Below, piece by piece: positions 31,725 through 41,231 of a stretch of DNA of 47,696 nt (position 1 is its first letter; the number at the start of each line of letters is the position of its first letter). The DNA is from an uncultured Burkholderiales bacterium (lineage in GTDB: Bacteria > Pseudomonadota > Gammaproteobacteria > Burkholderiales > Burkholderiaceae_C), in NCBI GenBank assembly GCA_937891665.1, contig CALAGS010000198.1, positions 1 through 47,696 of the forward strand. Direction: 5' to 3'. Made by a program: the position numbers and the translations under genes. A model generated the notes under the pieces. The model made no database searches, was not told the DNA's origin, and was given only the letters and a program-made list of their open reading frames with translations.

Positions 31725-34484
31725 TTATTTTTTCGCAGCCGCCGCAAAATCCCCTGCGTAAATGTTCAGAAATTTGGCGGGGTCCAAGGTCTTGCGAATG
31801 GCCGCGTTAACTTCTTCTAATGTGCTAGCTTCAATTTGAGCGTCCACTTTTTCAACAAAGGCCAGCGTTCGGTTGGCCGCAGTCTGCGCCACATGGCCCG
31901 CCGCTAAGGCGCGATCTTGCGCACGGCTTATTTTGCGTTCTTCCTGCCAGCCTTTTTTGGCATCTTTTAGCTCCTCAGCGGTGATGCCGTCTTTGACAAA
32001 CTTAGCCAATTCTTCTTGCACACCCGCCTTTAATTTAGCCAGATTTTGCGGTGCATAAATGGCATACAGCACCCACATGCCGGAGGGCTCAAACGAGCTG
32101 GCACTGAGTTGGCTGCCAGCGCCGTAGCTCAAGCCATCCTTTTGGCGCAAGCGGTCAAGCAGGCGCGATTTGACGCCGCCGCCCAATACTCGGTTGGCCA
32201 ACTGCAAGGGCACAAAGTCTGCTTGTGTGTCTTGCAGTGACACAGGCAAGCCCGCCAAAAAGAAAGCATTGGCTTTGTCGGGCGCTTCCAATTGAGTGTC
32301 GCCTGGCTTGGCTACTTTGCTTTCAGCCTTCAAGCGGGTGTAGGCTTTTGGGCTTTTCCAGTCACCAAAGAGTTGCGTGATTTGCGACTTGACCGCGTTG
32401 CTGTCAAAGTCGCCTACTAAGGCGAACTCGCTGTGACTGGCGCCGTAATAGCTGCTGTGAAACTGTTTGACTTGTTCAAGTTTGGCCGCTTTGAGTGCAG
32501 CAATGGACTCATCCAAACTCCGTGCAGCGCGGATGTCGCCTTTCTTGTAGACGTCTAAGGCCAGCGCCATGGCTTGTGAACCCATAGCGTTAGGTTCACT
32601 GCGTTGACTTTCAAGGCCAGCTGTGCTTTCTTGAACCAGCAAGTCAAATTCTTTGTCAGCGAAGGTGGGCTTTCGCAAAATATCGCGAACCAAATTGAGA
32701 ACCTCAGGCAAGTTTTTCCGAACGGAATCAAAACGGACTGTCAATGTTTGTCCGCCGCCACTAACTCCAATTTGAGTTTTAAGTTCATCCAATTTGGCTG
32801 AAATTTCAGCGCGTTGTAAATTGCCAGCACCTCTCATGAGCAAGTTGGCTGTGAGACTTGAGGTGGTGGCTTGATTGAACAACGAAGCTTCATCGCCGAA
32901 GCGCAAAGTAAAGACGCCGCTGACAGTTTCGCCACGCGTTTTCTTAGGTGTCAAAATGAGCTTCGTGCCACTGGCTAAAGCCAAACGTTGCGTCCGCTTT
33001 TCGATGTTGGCGGGGCTGATGTCAAACACTTCGCCTTCACTGGCAGCAGCCTTGCCTTTGTAGTCGGCCACCAGTTTGGCCACATCTACAGCGTCAGGCA
33101 GTTTGCTGCGGTCTGGTGTGGCTGTCGGAATGAATTGGCCCAAAGTGCGATTGCTTTCTTTGAAGTAATTGGCGGCCACAGTTTGCAGGTCGGCCAATTT
33201 GAGATTTTCAATGCGATCGCGTTGTAAAAAGAACAAGCGCCAATCACCATTGGCAATGGACTCTGAAAGTTGCACGGCCAATTTTTGGGGGTCGTTGATG
33301 GTCTTGTCGATGTCGCTTAAAAGACTCGACTTGGCGCGTTTGAGTTCCTCTTCCGTGATGGGCTTCTTTTGCAAGCCCTCTAGTTCTTCCAATAAAACTT
33401 TGCGAGCCTCTGTCAGATTTTGGGTTTTACTCAGCTCGGCCATGAACAACACGTAGCCTCGCTCTGCCAATTCAAAATTCCAAGGACTGACATTGACGGC
33501 CATTTTTTTCTCGACCATATTTTGATGCAGTCTGCCATTGGGTGTGCCGCCCAAGACTTCGCTCAAAGCAGCCATGGCTGCAGAGTCGACATGGCTGCCG
33601 GCTGCCGTGTGATACAGCACTGCTGACAATTGAACGTCACCAGTTCTGCGAACAGTCACTTCACGATTGCCATCTTGCGCTGGGTCTTGTGTGTAAGTGG
33701 GTTCAAGCACTCGTTTGGGCTTTGGAATGGCGCCAAACACCTTTTGTATGAGGGCGAGGGTGCTACCTGCTTCAAACTTGCCAGCCACAAGCAAAACTGC
33801 ATTGTCGGGTTGGTAGTACTTGCGGTAAAAATTTTGAAGGTTTTCAATCTTGACGTTTTCAACATCGGTGCGCGCGCCAATGGTGCTTTTGCCGTAGTTG
33901 TGCCAATCAAAAGCTGTGGAGGCCATGCGCTGCCAGAGCATCATGTGAGGGTTGTTTTCGCCGCTTTCCATTTCATTGCGAACCACTGAAAACTCGGTTT
34001 CTAAATCTTTGCGCGCAATGAGGCTGTTGACCATTCGGTCGGCTTCCATCTCCAGAGCCCATTTCAGATTGTCAGGATTGGCAGGAAAGGTTTCGTAGTA
34101 ATTGGTGCGATCGTAGAAAGTGGTGCCATTGAAAGCCATGCCCCGCTTACCCAATTCTTCAAAGACATTGCCTCGTGAAGTTGTGCCTTTGAAAACCAGG
34201 TGCTCTAGCAGATGCGCCATGCCGGTTTCGCCATAATTTTCATGACGACTGCCCACCAAATAAGTGATGTTCACAGTGGTGGTGGGCTTGGAAGCATCAG
34301 GCGCCAACAACACGCGCAAGCCATTGCTCAGTCGGTATTCAGTAATACCTTCTACTTGCGCGACGGTTTTTAAGGCCGACGCTGCACTTTGCGACCATGC
34401 GGCAAACGGCACCAAGCAGCTGGCTGAGAGGATTGAAATTTGAAACCAACGAGAAAGGGGGTTTGATCGCATGAGTGGGCACAT
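31725..34484 (-). CDS. M16 zinc metallopeptidase, two-halved, periplasmic
   Basis: 919 aa (915 if the ATG at 34472 is used, which gives a cleaner signal peptide; neither has a good Shine-Dalgarno). A signal peptide ending near WSQS is followed by the active half with inverted zinc motif HLLEH (H91, E94, H95) and the distal Glu in NEMESGENN. A second, inactive M16-like half follows (from about residue 480). Single-chain bacterial pitrilysin-like proteins of this size are common in proteobacteria and degrade peptides in the periplasm. It is divergent from the second BMP gene and convergent with the importer operon; no functional link to purines is evident. Confidence 0.9.
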   Translation of the reverse strand: MCPLMRSNPLSRWFQISILSASCLVPFAAWSQSAASALKTVAQVEGITEYRLSNGLRVLLAPDASKPTTTVNITYLVGSRHENYGETGMAHLLEHLVFKGTTSRGNVFEELGKRGMAFNGTTFYDRTNYYETFPANPDNLKWALEMEADRMVNSLIARKDLETEFSVVRNEMESGENNPHMMLWQRMASTAFDWHNYGKSTIGARTDVENVKIENLQNFYRKYYQPDNAVLLVAGKFEAGSTLALIQKVFGAIPKPKRVLEPTYTQDPAQDGNREVTVRRTGDVQLSAVLYHTAAGSHVDSAAMAALSEVLGGTPNGRLHQNMVEKKMAVNVSPWNFELAERGYVLFMAELSKTQNLTEARKVLLEELEGLQKKPITEEELKRAKSSLLSDIDKTINDPQKLAVQLSESIANGDWRLFFLQRDRIENLKLADLQTVAANYFKESNRTLGQFIPTATPDRSKLPDAVDVAKLVADYKGKAAASEGEVFDISPANIEKRTQRLALASGTKLILTPKKTRGETVSGVFTLRFGDEASLFNQATTSSLTANLLMRGAGNLQRAEISAKLDELKTQIGVSGGGQTLTVRFDSVRKNLPEVLNLVRDILRKPTFADKEFDLLVQESTAGLESQRSEPNAMGSQAMALALDVYKKGDIRAARSLDESIAALKAAKLEQVKQFHSSYYGASHSEFALVGDFDSNAVKSQITQLFGDWKSPKAYTRLKAESKVAKPGDTQLEAPDKANAFFLAGLPVSLQDTQADFVPLQLANRVLGGGVKSRLLDRLRQKDGLSYGAGSQLSASSFEPSGMWVLYAIYAPQNLAKLKAGVQEELAKFVKDGITAEELKDAKKGWQEERKISRAQDRALAAGHVAQTAANRTLAFVEKVDAQIEASTLEEVNAAIRKTLDPAKFLNIYAGDFAAAAKK

Positions 34485-34545
34485 CTTTGCAAGAACGAAA
34501 AGGAAACTTTATACACCTGCTTTAGAATACACCCCGAATACCTGC

Positions 34546-34579
34546 GCGCCGGCGGGTGTTTATTTTGTTCAACCGGCGC
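34546..34579 (+). promoter_or_regulatory. GC-rich hairpin before the second BMP gene
   Basis: GCGCCGG (34546-34552) pairs with CCGGCGC (34573-34579) around a 20-base A/T-rich loop. It sits just upstream of the GAGGA ribosome-binding site of the gene starting at 34596. It could be a leader hairpin or part of the divergent promoter region. Confidence 0.35.
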
Positions 34580-34595
34580 CATGTAGAGGACTACC

Positions 34596-35690
34596 ATGTA
34601 CAAAAACCTCGCAGCCGCAATCGCGGCCGCCTGCTTTTTATCGCCCATTCCATCCCTTTCCGCTGAGCCTTCGAAGCCAGCTTCTAAAAGTTCAGTCAAA
34701 GCTGCTTTTGTGTATGTCACGCCCGTGTTTGATACGGGCTGGACCCGACAGCACGACGAGGGCCGCAAAGCTGTAGAAAAGGCCTTGGGCACTGCCGTTA
34801 AAACCACCGTTGTCGACAACGTGGCCGAAGGCGCTGACTCCGAGCGTGTGGTGCGCGATTTGGCACAACAGGGTCACGACGTGATTTTTACCACCAGCTT
34901 TGGCTACATGGAGCCCACGCTCAAAGTGGCCAAAGAGTTTCCCAATGTGAAGTTCGAATCGATCACGGGCTACAAAACCGATGTGAACGTGTCTGTGGCC
35001 AATGCTCGCTATTACGAGGGCCGTTATTTGGCAGGCGTGGCCGCAGGGCGTATGACGCAATCCAATGTGGCGGGTTATGTGGCGGGCTTTCCCATCCCTG
35101 AAGTGTTGCAAGGCCTGAATGCCTTTGCCTTGGGCATGCGCTCTGTCAATCCCAAAGCCCAAGTGAAAGTGATTTGGTTGAACTCATGGTTCGATCCAGC
35201 CAAAGAGCGCGACGCGGCCTTTACCTTGTTCAATCAGTCGGTTGATGTGATCACATTTCACACCGCCTCCAATGCGGTGATGGTAGCGGCCCAAGAGCGC
35301 GGCAAGTTGGCCATTGCCTATCACTCAGACATGCGCAAAGTTGCGCCTGATGCTCAGTTAATGGCTGTCACACATGAGTGGGGCGCCTATTACTCACAGC
35401 GTGTCCTTGCTGTGCAAGAAGGGCAGTGGCGCACTGGTAATGTTTGGGGCGGTTTAAAGGAGGGCATGATTCGCGTTGGCGACTATGGCCCTAAGTTACC
35501 TGCCAAAGTGCGCGACGAAATTGTGAAGTTACAACAAGACATCGTGCAGGGCAAACGCCACCCATTTCAAGGGCCCATTGTCGACAACGAAGGCAAAGCC
35601 ATTGTGGCAGTCGGCCAGAAACTTACGGATGTTCAGATTTTGAACATGAACTACGGTGTCACTGGCGTGGTCGGAAAAATAAGCCCTTGA
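34596..35690 (+). CDS. Second BMP-family substrate-binding protein (soluble)
   Basis: 364 aa. The signal peptide (MYKNLAAAIAAACFL start, cleavage near LSA-EP) has no lipobox at the cleavage site, so the product is probably a free periplasmic receptor. The BMP fold starts VKAAFVYVTPVFDTGW and parallels the lipoprotein at 30509 (TTSFGYMEPTLKVA, FPIPEVLQGLNAFALG, VNPKAQVKVIWLNSWFDP). GAGGA lies before the ATG. No permease or ATPase is next to it, so it may feed the importer at 26974-30465 with a different ligand. It is divergent from the M16 gene. Confidence 0.9.
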   Translation: MYKNLAAAIAAACFLSPIPSLSAEPSKPASKSSVKAAFVYVTPVFDTGWTRQHDEGRKAVEKALGTAVKTTVVDNVAEGADSERVVRDLAQQGHDVIFTTSFGYMEPTLKVAKEFPNVKFESITGYKTDVNVSVANARYYEGRYLAGVAAGRMTQSNVAGYVAGFPIPEVLQGLNAFALGMRSVNPKAQVKVIWLNSWFDPAKERDAAFTLFNQSVDVITFHTASNAVMVAAQERGKLAIAYHSDMRKVAPDAQLMAVTHEWGAYYSQRVLAVQEGQWRTGNVWGGLKEGMIRVGDYGPKLPAKVRDEIVKLQQDIVQGKRHPFQGPIVDNEGKAIVAVGQKLTDVQILNMNYGVTGVVGKISP

Positions 35691-35707
35691 AGATCAATGA
35701 TTGAAAC

Positions 35708-35736
35708 AAAAAAGCCTGCGTTTTAAGGCAGGCTTT
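35708..35736. terminator. Bidirectional terminator between BMP protein and Bug gene
   Basis: AAAGCCTGC (35711-35719) pairs with GCAGGCTTT (35728-35736). Read on the minus strand the stem is followed by TTTTTTG, a good tract for the Bug gene ending at 35756. On the plus strand the T run is only three bases. Confidence 0.75.
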
Positions 35737-35755
35737 GAGTCCGACCGATACCGTG

Positions 35756-36727
35756 TTAGCTATCAAGCTGAATATTTCGAGTCTTGGCCAATTGGGTCCA
35801 GCGGGCCAAGTCGGCCTTCATGTAGGCTGCAAACTCTGCAGGCTTCATGGGCATCAGTTCAACGGCTTCAGAGCTTAATTTTTCTTTGAAATCGGGCTGA
35901 GACAAAACAGTCAGCATGGCGTCGTTCAGTGTTTTGACAATGGCTGCCGGCATGTTGGCAGGGCCTACAACGCCATACCATTGTTGGGCATCAAAGCCCT
36001 TGAGGCCCATTTCTTCTAAAGTGGGAATGTCCTTCACTTGCGGGTGACGCTTGGTGCCTGTCACTGCCAGTGCGCGAATTCTGCCGCTTCGGATGTGTGG
36101 CAATGCGGCTGCCAAGCCAGGAAACATCAATTGTGTTTGACCGCCAATGAGGTCAGTGATAGCAGGTGCAATGCCTCGGTAGGGAATGTGCACCATAAAG
36201 CTGTTGGTTTGCAATTTGAACAGCTCTGCCGCCAGATGGGTTAAGGACCCTGCGCCTGCAGAGCCATAAGACAGGCGGCCAGGGTTTTGCTTCACGTAGT
36301 CCAAAAAGGCCTTGAAGTTTTGCGGTGGCAAACTGGTGTTGATGCACAGCACATTGGGGGTTGAGCCAATCATGCCAATGGGGGTGAAATCTTTTTCTGC
36401 GTCGTAGGGCAGTTTGCGAGTGGCGGGTGATGTGCCATGGGTGGCCACATAGCCCTGCATGAGGGTATAGCCATCAGCGGGTGCTCTGGCGGTGTTTTGC
36501 GAAGCGATCACGCCGCCGCCGCCGCCAATGTTGTCGACCACCACAGATTGGCCCAGAACCTTGGCCCATCGCTCGCACAGAGCTCGTCCCACCATGTCGG
36601 ATCCACCACCCGCAGCAACCGGCACGATATAACGAATTGATTTACTGGGATAGGCCGCTTGGGCTTGGGCTAATTCAGGAAGGCCAAACAACAATGGGCT
36701 GGCTTGAAGCAGGGTGCGTCTTTTCAT
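35756..36727 (-). CDS. Bug/TctC-family tripartite tricarboxylate receptor protein (solo)
   Basis: 323 aa from the ATG at 36727; the frame extends upstream but with no ATG start. The signal peptide (MKRRTLLQASPLLFG, ending AQA) is followed by the Bug fold: YPSKSIRYIVPVAAGGGSDMVGR, then the GSAGAGSLTHLAAELF block and HIPYRGIAPAITDLIGGQ. Bug proteins are very numerous in Burkholderiales and mostly lack adjacent membrane partners, as here. The ligand is unknown, probably a carboxylate. It is divergent from dcd. Confidence 0.88.
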   Translation of the reverse strand: MKRRTLLQASPLLFGLPELAQAQAAYPSKSIRYIVPVAAGGGSDMVGRALCERWAKVLGQSVVVDNIGGGGGVIASQNTARAPADGYTLMQGYVATHGTSPATRKLPYDAEKDFTPIGMIGSTPNVLCINTSLPPQNFKAFLDYVKQNPGRLSYGSAGAGSLTHLAAELFKLQTNSFMVHIPYRGIAPAITDLIGGQTQLMFPGLAAALPHIRSGRIRALAVTGTKRHPQVKDIPTLEEMGLKGFDAQQWYGVVGPANMPAAIVKTLNDAMLTVLSQPDFKEKLSSEAVELMPMKPAEFAAYMKADLARWTQLAKTRNIQLDS

Positions 36728-36881
36728 GGCATTTCTTTTGAAGGTTAAGTAACGCAAAGTTTAGCCCAGACGGCCCAAAATTGCGCTGAGTACGCACGCA
36801 GAATCCTTGATTTATCCTCACATTACCACTTGGCACTTTACAATGTTGCCTTGCATCAAAGAATGTTGGAAAGACAAAGAG

Positions 36882-37451
36882 ATGACGATTAAAAGCGACA
36901 AATGGATCCGCCGTATGGCGCAAGAGCACGGCATGATCGAGCCCTTTGAGCCTGGGCAAGTGCGCCAAAACGCCGTCGGCGAAAAAATTGTGAGCTACGG
37001 CACCAGCAGCTATGGCTACGACATTCGATGCGCCCCTGAATTCAAGGTGTTCACCAACATTTACAGCACCGTGGTCGACCCCAAGAATTTCGACGAAAAA
37101 AGCTTTGTTGACATCCATTCCGATGTCTGCGTCATACCCCCCAACAGCTTTGCTTTGGCCCGCACCATGGAATATTTCCGTATTCCCCGCAATGTGCTCA
37201 CCATTTGTCTGGGTAAAAGCACCTATGCCCGATGCGGGATTATTGTGAACGTCACGCCCTTCGAACCCGAATGGGAAGGCTATGTCACCCTTGAATTCAG
37301 CAACACCACCCCTCTGCCAGCCAAAATTTACGCCGGAGAGGGCTGTGCCCAGGTGCTGTTCTTCGAAAGCGACGAAGTTTGCGAGACCAGCTACAAGGAT
37401 CGGGGCGGAAAATACCAGGGCCAGGTGGGTGTCACATTGCCTAAGACCTAA
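36882..37451 (+). CDS. dcd: dCTP deaminase
   Basis: 189 aa, the usual length. It converts dCTP to dUTP for thymidylate synthesis. Marks are [13 protein letters not shown] near residues 42-54, [25 protein letters not shown] near 109-133 (split motif with Ser/Arg contacts) and the catalytic Glu in [10 protein letters not shown]. The start is the ATG at 36882, since the upstream in-frame stretch lacks the family's conserved beginning MTIKSDKWI. rhlE follows after 20 bp on the same strand. Confidence 0.95.
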   Translation: MTIKSDKWIRRMAQEHGMIEPFEPGQVRQNAVGEKIVSYGTSSYGYDIRCAPEFKVFTNIYSTVVDPKNFDEKSFVDIHSDVCVIPPNSFALARTMEYFRIPRNVLTICLGKSTYARCGIIVNVTPFEPEWEGYVTLEFSNTTPLPAKIYAGEGCAQVLFFESDEVCETSYKDRGGKYQGQVGVTLPKT

Positions 37452-37471
37452 AGTGCGACAATAGCGGGTTA

Positions 37472-38929
37472 ATGACCGACTCTTTTTCAAATCTATCGCT
37501 GGCTGAACCGCTGGCACGTGCCGTAGCCGAAATGGGCTACGAATCCATGACACCCATTCAAGCGCAGGCCATTCCTGTGGTTTTGACTGGAAAAGACGTG
37601 ATGGGCGCTGCGCAAACAGGCACCGGTAAAACGGCAGCTTTTTCGTTGCCGCTGCTCCAACGCCTTTTGAAGCACGAAAACACTTCAACATCGCCCGCTC
37701 GCCATCCTGTGCGCGCCTTGGTCCTGTTGCCAACACGAGAGTTGGCCGACCAGGTGGCTCAGCAAATCAAGCTGTATGCCAAGTACACCCAAATGCGAAG
37801 TGCGGTGGTGTTTGGCGGCATGGACATGAAGCCGCAAACCCTTGAGCTCAAACGAGGTGTCGAAATTCTGGTGGCCACACCAGGGCGCTTGCTCGATCAC
37901 ATCGAAGCCAAAAACGCGGTGCTCAACCAAGTGGAGTACGTGGTCCTGGACGAAGCCGACCGCATGCTCGACATTGGCTTCTTGCCAGACCTGCAACGCA
38001 TTTTGAGTTTCTTGCCTAAACAGCGCACCACGCTGTTGTTCTCAGCCACTTTCTCGCCTGAAATCAAGCGCTTGGCCGGAAGCTACTTACAAGATCCCGT
38101 CACCATTGAAGTGGCGCGTCCCAACGAAACAGCTTCCACTGTAGAGCAGCTTTTTTACAGTGCGCAAGATGACGACAAGCGCAGGGTTGTGAAAGCGGTT
38201 TTAAACCAGCGGGGTATCAAACAAGCCTTTATCTTTGTCAACAGCAAACTGGGTTGTGGTCGATTGGCCCGCTCTTTGGAGCGTGAAGGCTTGGTCACTG
38301 CTGCCTTGCATGGCGATAAATCTCAAGACGAACGCCTCAAAGCCCTTGAGGCCTTCAAAAAAGGCGAAGTCGATTTGTTGGTCTGTACGGACGTTGCAGC
38401 CCGCGGTCTCGACATCAAAGATGTGCCCGCTGTGTTTAACTTTGATGTGCCCTTCAATGCCGAGGACTACGTGCACCGCATTGGCCGAACTGGCCGTGCT
38501 GGTGCCTCTGGCTTGGCGGTAACTTTGGTATCCCCCTCCGACATGCGCTTGGTGGCCGATATTGAAAAGCTCATCAAAACAAAACTTCAGGTTGAAAACT
38601 ACCCATTGGATGAAGACCGTTCGCGAGGCCATGTCAGCGAAGGTAGACGGGAAGAGCGACGTGACGACCGTCGAGAAGAGAGAAGACCCGAGCGTGGCTT
38701 CGAGCGACGCCGTGAAGAGGAGACTCCTCGCGACCGACGCAGCAGCTTTAGGCCCGCGCAAGTGTCCAGAGACCCCTTCTTTGAGAAGCCCTATGAGGCT
38801 CCTAGCTCAGAGCAAGCTGCAGCGGCTTCTTGGGAAGCAGCACCCAAAACGACCGCATCCCGCACGGGCATTTCTGCCAACATCAAGCCCAAGCGCAAGG
38901 TGGCGGCTTTGTTTAAGTCTAGCGAATAA
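37472..38929 (+). CDS. rhlE: DEAD-box RNA helicase, RhlE-like
   Basis: 485 aa with the full motif series: Q motif MTPIQAQAIP, I AQTGTGKTA, Ia PTRELA, Ib TPGRLLD, II DEAD, III SAT, IV AFIFVNSK, V ARGLDI and VI HRIGRTGRAG. The core ends near residue 380. The tail is very rich in arginine and acidic residues (about 385-430), then Ser/Ala-rich, ending in KPKRKVAALFK. RhlE-type helicases act in ribosome maturation and RNA turnover. Specific assignment to RhlE among related helicases is by overall layout. Confidence 0.9.
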   Translation: MTDSFSNLSLAEPLARAVAEMGYESMTPIQAQAIPVVLTGKDVMGAAQTGTGKTAAFSLPLLQRLLKHENTSTSPARHPVRALVLLPTRELADQVAQQIKLYAKYTQMRSAVVFGGMDMKPQTLELKRGVEILVATPGRLLDHIEAKNAVLNQVEYVVLDEADRMLDIGFLPDLQRILSFLPKQRTTLLFSATFSPEIKRLAGSYLQDPVTIEVARPNETASTVEQLFYSAQDDDKRRVVKAVLNQRGIKQAFIFVNSKLGCGRLARSLEREGLVTAALHGDKSQDERLKALEAFKKGEVDLLVCTDVAARGLDIKDVPAVFNFDVPFNAEDYVHRIGRTGRAGASGLAVTLVSPSDMRLVADIEKLIKTKLQVENYPLDEDRSRGHVSEGRREERRDDRREERRPERGFERRREEETPRDRRSSFRPAQVSRDPFFEKPYEAPSSEQAAAASWEAAPKTTASRTGISANIKPKRKVAALFKSSE

Positions 38930-39020
38930 GTTAAAGCACAGGGTTGTCTAGAAACCCATCAGCTTTTCCTTTGAGCGAAGGCTCAGCACAAAATTTGAAT
39001 TCCCCTGTCAAAATAGCGGC

Positions 39021-41219
39021 ATGAAAATCAAGACCCCCGCCGCACTCGCCGTTTTGTCACTCATTTCACCATGGGGCTTGGCACAGACCGCGCCACCTGC
39101 CAATGCGCCTGTTCAAGACATGGGCCGCGTCGAAATCAAAAGCAACCGCGACAACACCATGGAAGAGCGCCGCCAGTCGACGGCAGCCAAAATTGTGATT
39201 GGTCGAGAAGAGCTCGACAAACAAGGTGATGGCACCTTGGGTGAAGTTTTGAAGCGCTTGCCCGGTGTCACCATTCAAGGCGCACCCGGCCGCGGTGGCG
39301 CCATCCGCATGCGAGGTTTAGGCGGTGGTTATACCCAGATCCTTTTGGATGGGCAACGTGTGCCGCCCGGCTTTTCCGTAGAGTCCCTCACACCCGAGAT
39401 GGTGGAGAAAGTCGAAATTATGCGTGCGCCAACGGCTGAGACAGGCGCGCGGGCTATTGCTGGCACCATCAACATCATTTTGCGCGAAGGCCAGCGCGCC
39501 AACCCCGATGACTTGAAGTTTGGCAGTGCCTTTGAAAACGGGCACCGATCAGATGGGTTGAACTGGGTTAAAAATCTCAAGTCTGAGCCACTCATCGGAA
39601 CCCTGACAGTCTCCGCCATGAACTCATGGCGTCCTGAAGACGTCACAACGCTGACCGATGCTAACGTCGATGCGGAAGGCCGCATGCCCGCTTTGTCTTC
39701 GCAACGCGAACGTCATAACGTGAGCTTGGGACACCGCCAAGGTATGAATGCCAATGCCAGACTGATGTGGCGCGGTGAACAAGGCAAAGCGCTCATCTTG
39801 ATGCCCTTCATGGTGTATTCGGAGTACAGCAGCGCGGGGCGTATTGATCTGACTGAAAACAAGTCCATCAATGGCATTCAACAGCCTGTTGTGTCCGATA
39901 CGGCCAATACCACCAGCAACAGCCGCTTTGTGATGACGCGCTTGAATGGTCAATGGAACCAGCGCTTCTCAGCAGACAACAGATTTGAATTTAAGTTTGG
40001 TTTGGGTGAGTCGCATTTTAAAAGCCGATTTAACCAAGTCGCCTTGGGATCGACGGGCTTGCTTAACACCTTGGAAGAATCGCGAAGCTACAAAGATTTG
40101 TCGCAGTCTTGGAATGGCAAACTCACACACGTTGCTGGCAATGGACACCAGTATGTCAGTGGTCTTGAATTGGAGGGCGTGCGAAGATCAGAAGAGGCTA
40201 TTGCCGAGGTTTCTGATGATGTTGGGAACATGCGCGCGCGCACGCAACGCTGGGCCATTTACACGCAAGACGAATGGACCATCAACCCCAATTGGAGTGC
40301 GCATGCTGGCATACGCTATGAAAATATTCTGACCGAAGGCACCAATGAAGAGGGTGAAAAGCGCAACAAGAGTGGTGTTCTAACGCCCCTGTTGCATGCT
40401 GTTTGGAAACCCATTCCACAAAGTCGCGACCAAGTGCGCATGAGCCTCACGCGCAGTTACAAAACACCCACCTTGTTGAATCTGGTTGCCAGAACTGCAT
40501 TGTCACGCGAAGCCAACAGCCCAACACGCCCCGATCGAATTGGCAATCCTGGCCTGAAGCCTGAATTGGCAACGGGTATTGACATTGCGGTTGAGCGTTA
40601 TTTGGCAGAGGGTGGTGTTTTGAGTGCCAATATTTTCAGGCGCAACATCAGCGATTTAATTCGCTACGTCACCAGCGAGAGATATGACACGGTGTGGGCG
40701 CCGGGCCAGCGTCGCTTCGTTTCAAGTCCTCAAAATGTGGGGGATGCCATCACGCAAGGACTGGAGTTGGAAGCCAAGTTCAGGTTGAACCAGGTCTGGT
40801 CAGAAGCACCAGCCGTCGACGTTCGAAGTAACTTGAGTTTCTTTGACTCGAAAGTGTTGGATGTCATGGGCCCCAACAATCGCTTGGACCAGCAACCTAA
40901 GATGACTGCCAACTTGGGGGCTGACTACCGCATCCGTGCCATTCCCCTCACCCTGGGCGGCAATGTCAATATGAACCCCGACTACACCACACGCCGTTCA
41001 GAACAACAATGGACTTACCAAGGTTCTAAACGGGTCGTTGATGTGTATGGTCTTTGGCGGTTTTCACCCGCTACAGCTTTGCGCGTCACGGTTAGCAATC
41101 TCACCCCCCGCGATTACCTGACAGGCTCAACCTACATGGGCAATGGCTTCTCAGAAACGTCAAACACCAACACGCGTAATTGGCAAAATGTGCAGGTGCG
41201 ATTGGAAATGAAAATTTAA
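39021..41219 (+). CDS. TonB-dependent outer-membrane receptor
   Basis: 732 aa. The signal peptide ends near GLAQ-TA. A plug domain follows (about residues 40-160: TLGEVLKRLPGVTIQG, IRMRGLGGGYTQILLDGQR, VEKVEIMRAPTAETGARAIAGTINIILRE), then a 22-strand-type beta-barrel. There is no N-terminal STN signalling domain. The last residue is Ile rather than the usual aromatic. The substrate is not evident; siderophore, carbohydrate and other ligands are all possible. The preceding 91 bp hold two small hairpins but no clear terminator for rhlE. The next gene starts 12 bp after the stop and may be co-transcribed. Confidence 0.9.
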   Translation: MKIKTPAALAVLSLISPWGLAQTAPPANAPVQDMGRVEIKSNRDNTMEERRQSTAAKIVIGREELDKQGDGTLGEVLKRLPGVTIQGAPGRGGAIRMRGLGGGYTQILLDGQRVPPGFSVESLTPEMVEKVEIMRAPTAETGARAIAGTINIILREGQRANPDDLKFGSAFENGHRSDGLNWVKNLKSEPLIGTLTVSAMNSWRPEDVTTLTDANVDAEGRMPALSSQRERHNVSLGHRQGMNANARLMWRGEQGKALILMPFMVYSEYSSAGRIDLTENKSINGIQQPVVSDTANTTSNSRFVMTRLNGQWNQRFSADNRFEFKFGLGESHFKSRFNQVALGSTGLLNTLEESRSYKDLSQSWNGKLTHVAGNGHQYVSGLELEGVRRSEEAIAEVSDDVGNMRARTQRWAIYTQDEWTINPNWSAHAGIRYENILTEGTNEEGEKRNKSGVLTPLLHAVWKPIPQSRDQVRMSLTRSYKTPTLLNLVARTALSREANSPTRPDRIGNPGLKPELATGIDIAVERYLAEGGVLSANIFRRNISDLIRYVTSERYDTVWAPGQRRFVSSPQNVGDAITQGLELEAKFRLNQVWSEAPAVDVRSNLSFFDSKVLDVMGPNNRLDQQPKMTANLGADYRIRAIPLTLGGNVNMNPDYTTRRSEQQWTYQGSKRVVDVYGLWRFSPATALRVTVSNLTPRDYLTGSTYMGNGFSETSNTNTRNWQNVQVRLEMKI

Positions 41220-41231
41220 AGGAAGATGGCC

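Noticed and set aside
34504..34519. AAACTTTATACACCTG as a fourth GntR operator
   Set aside because: It matches only 12 of 16 positions and lacks the GTATAC core (TTATAC instead), so it is not counted in the regulon.
38941..38985. Terminator for rhlE
   Set aside because: Two five-base-pair hairpins (GGGTT/AACCC and TGAGC/GCTCA) are present but neither is followed by a T tract.
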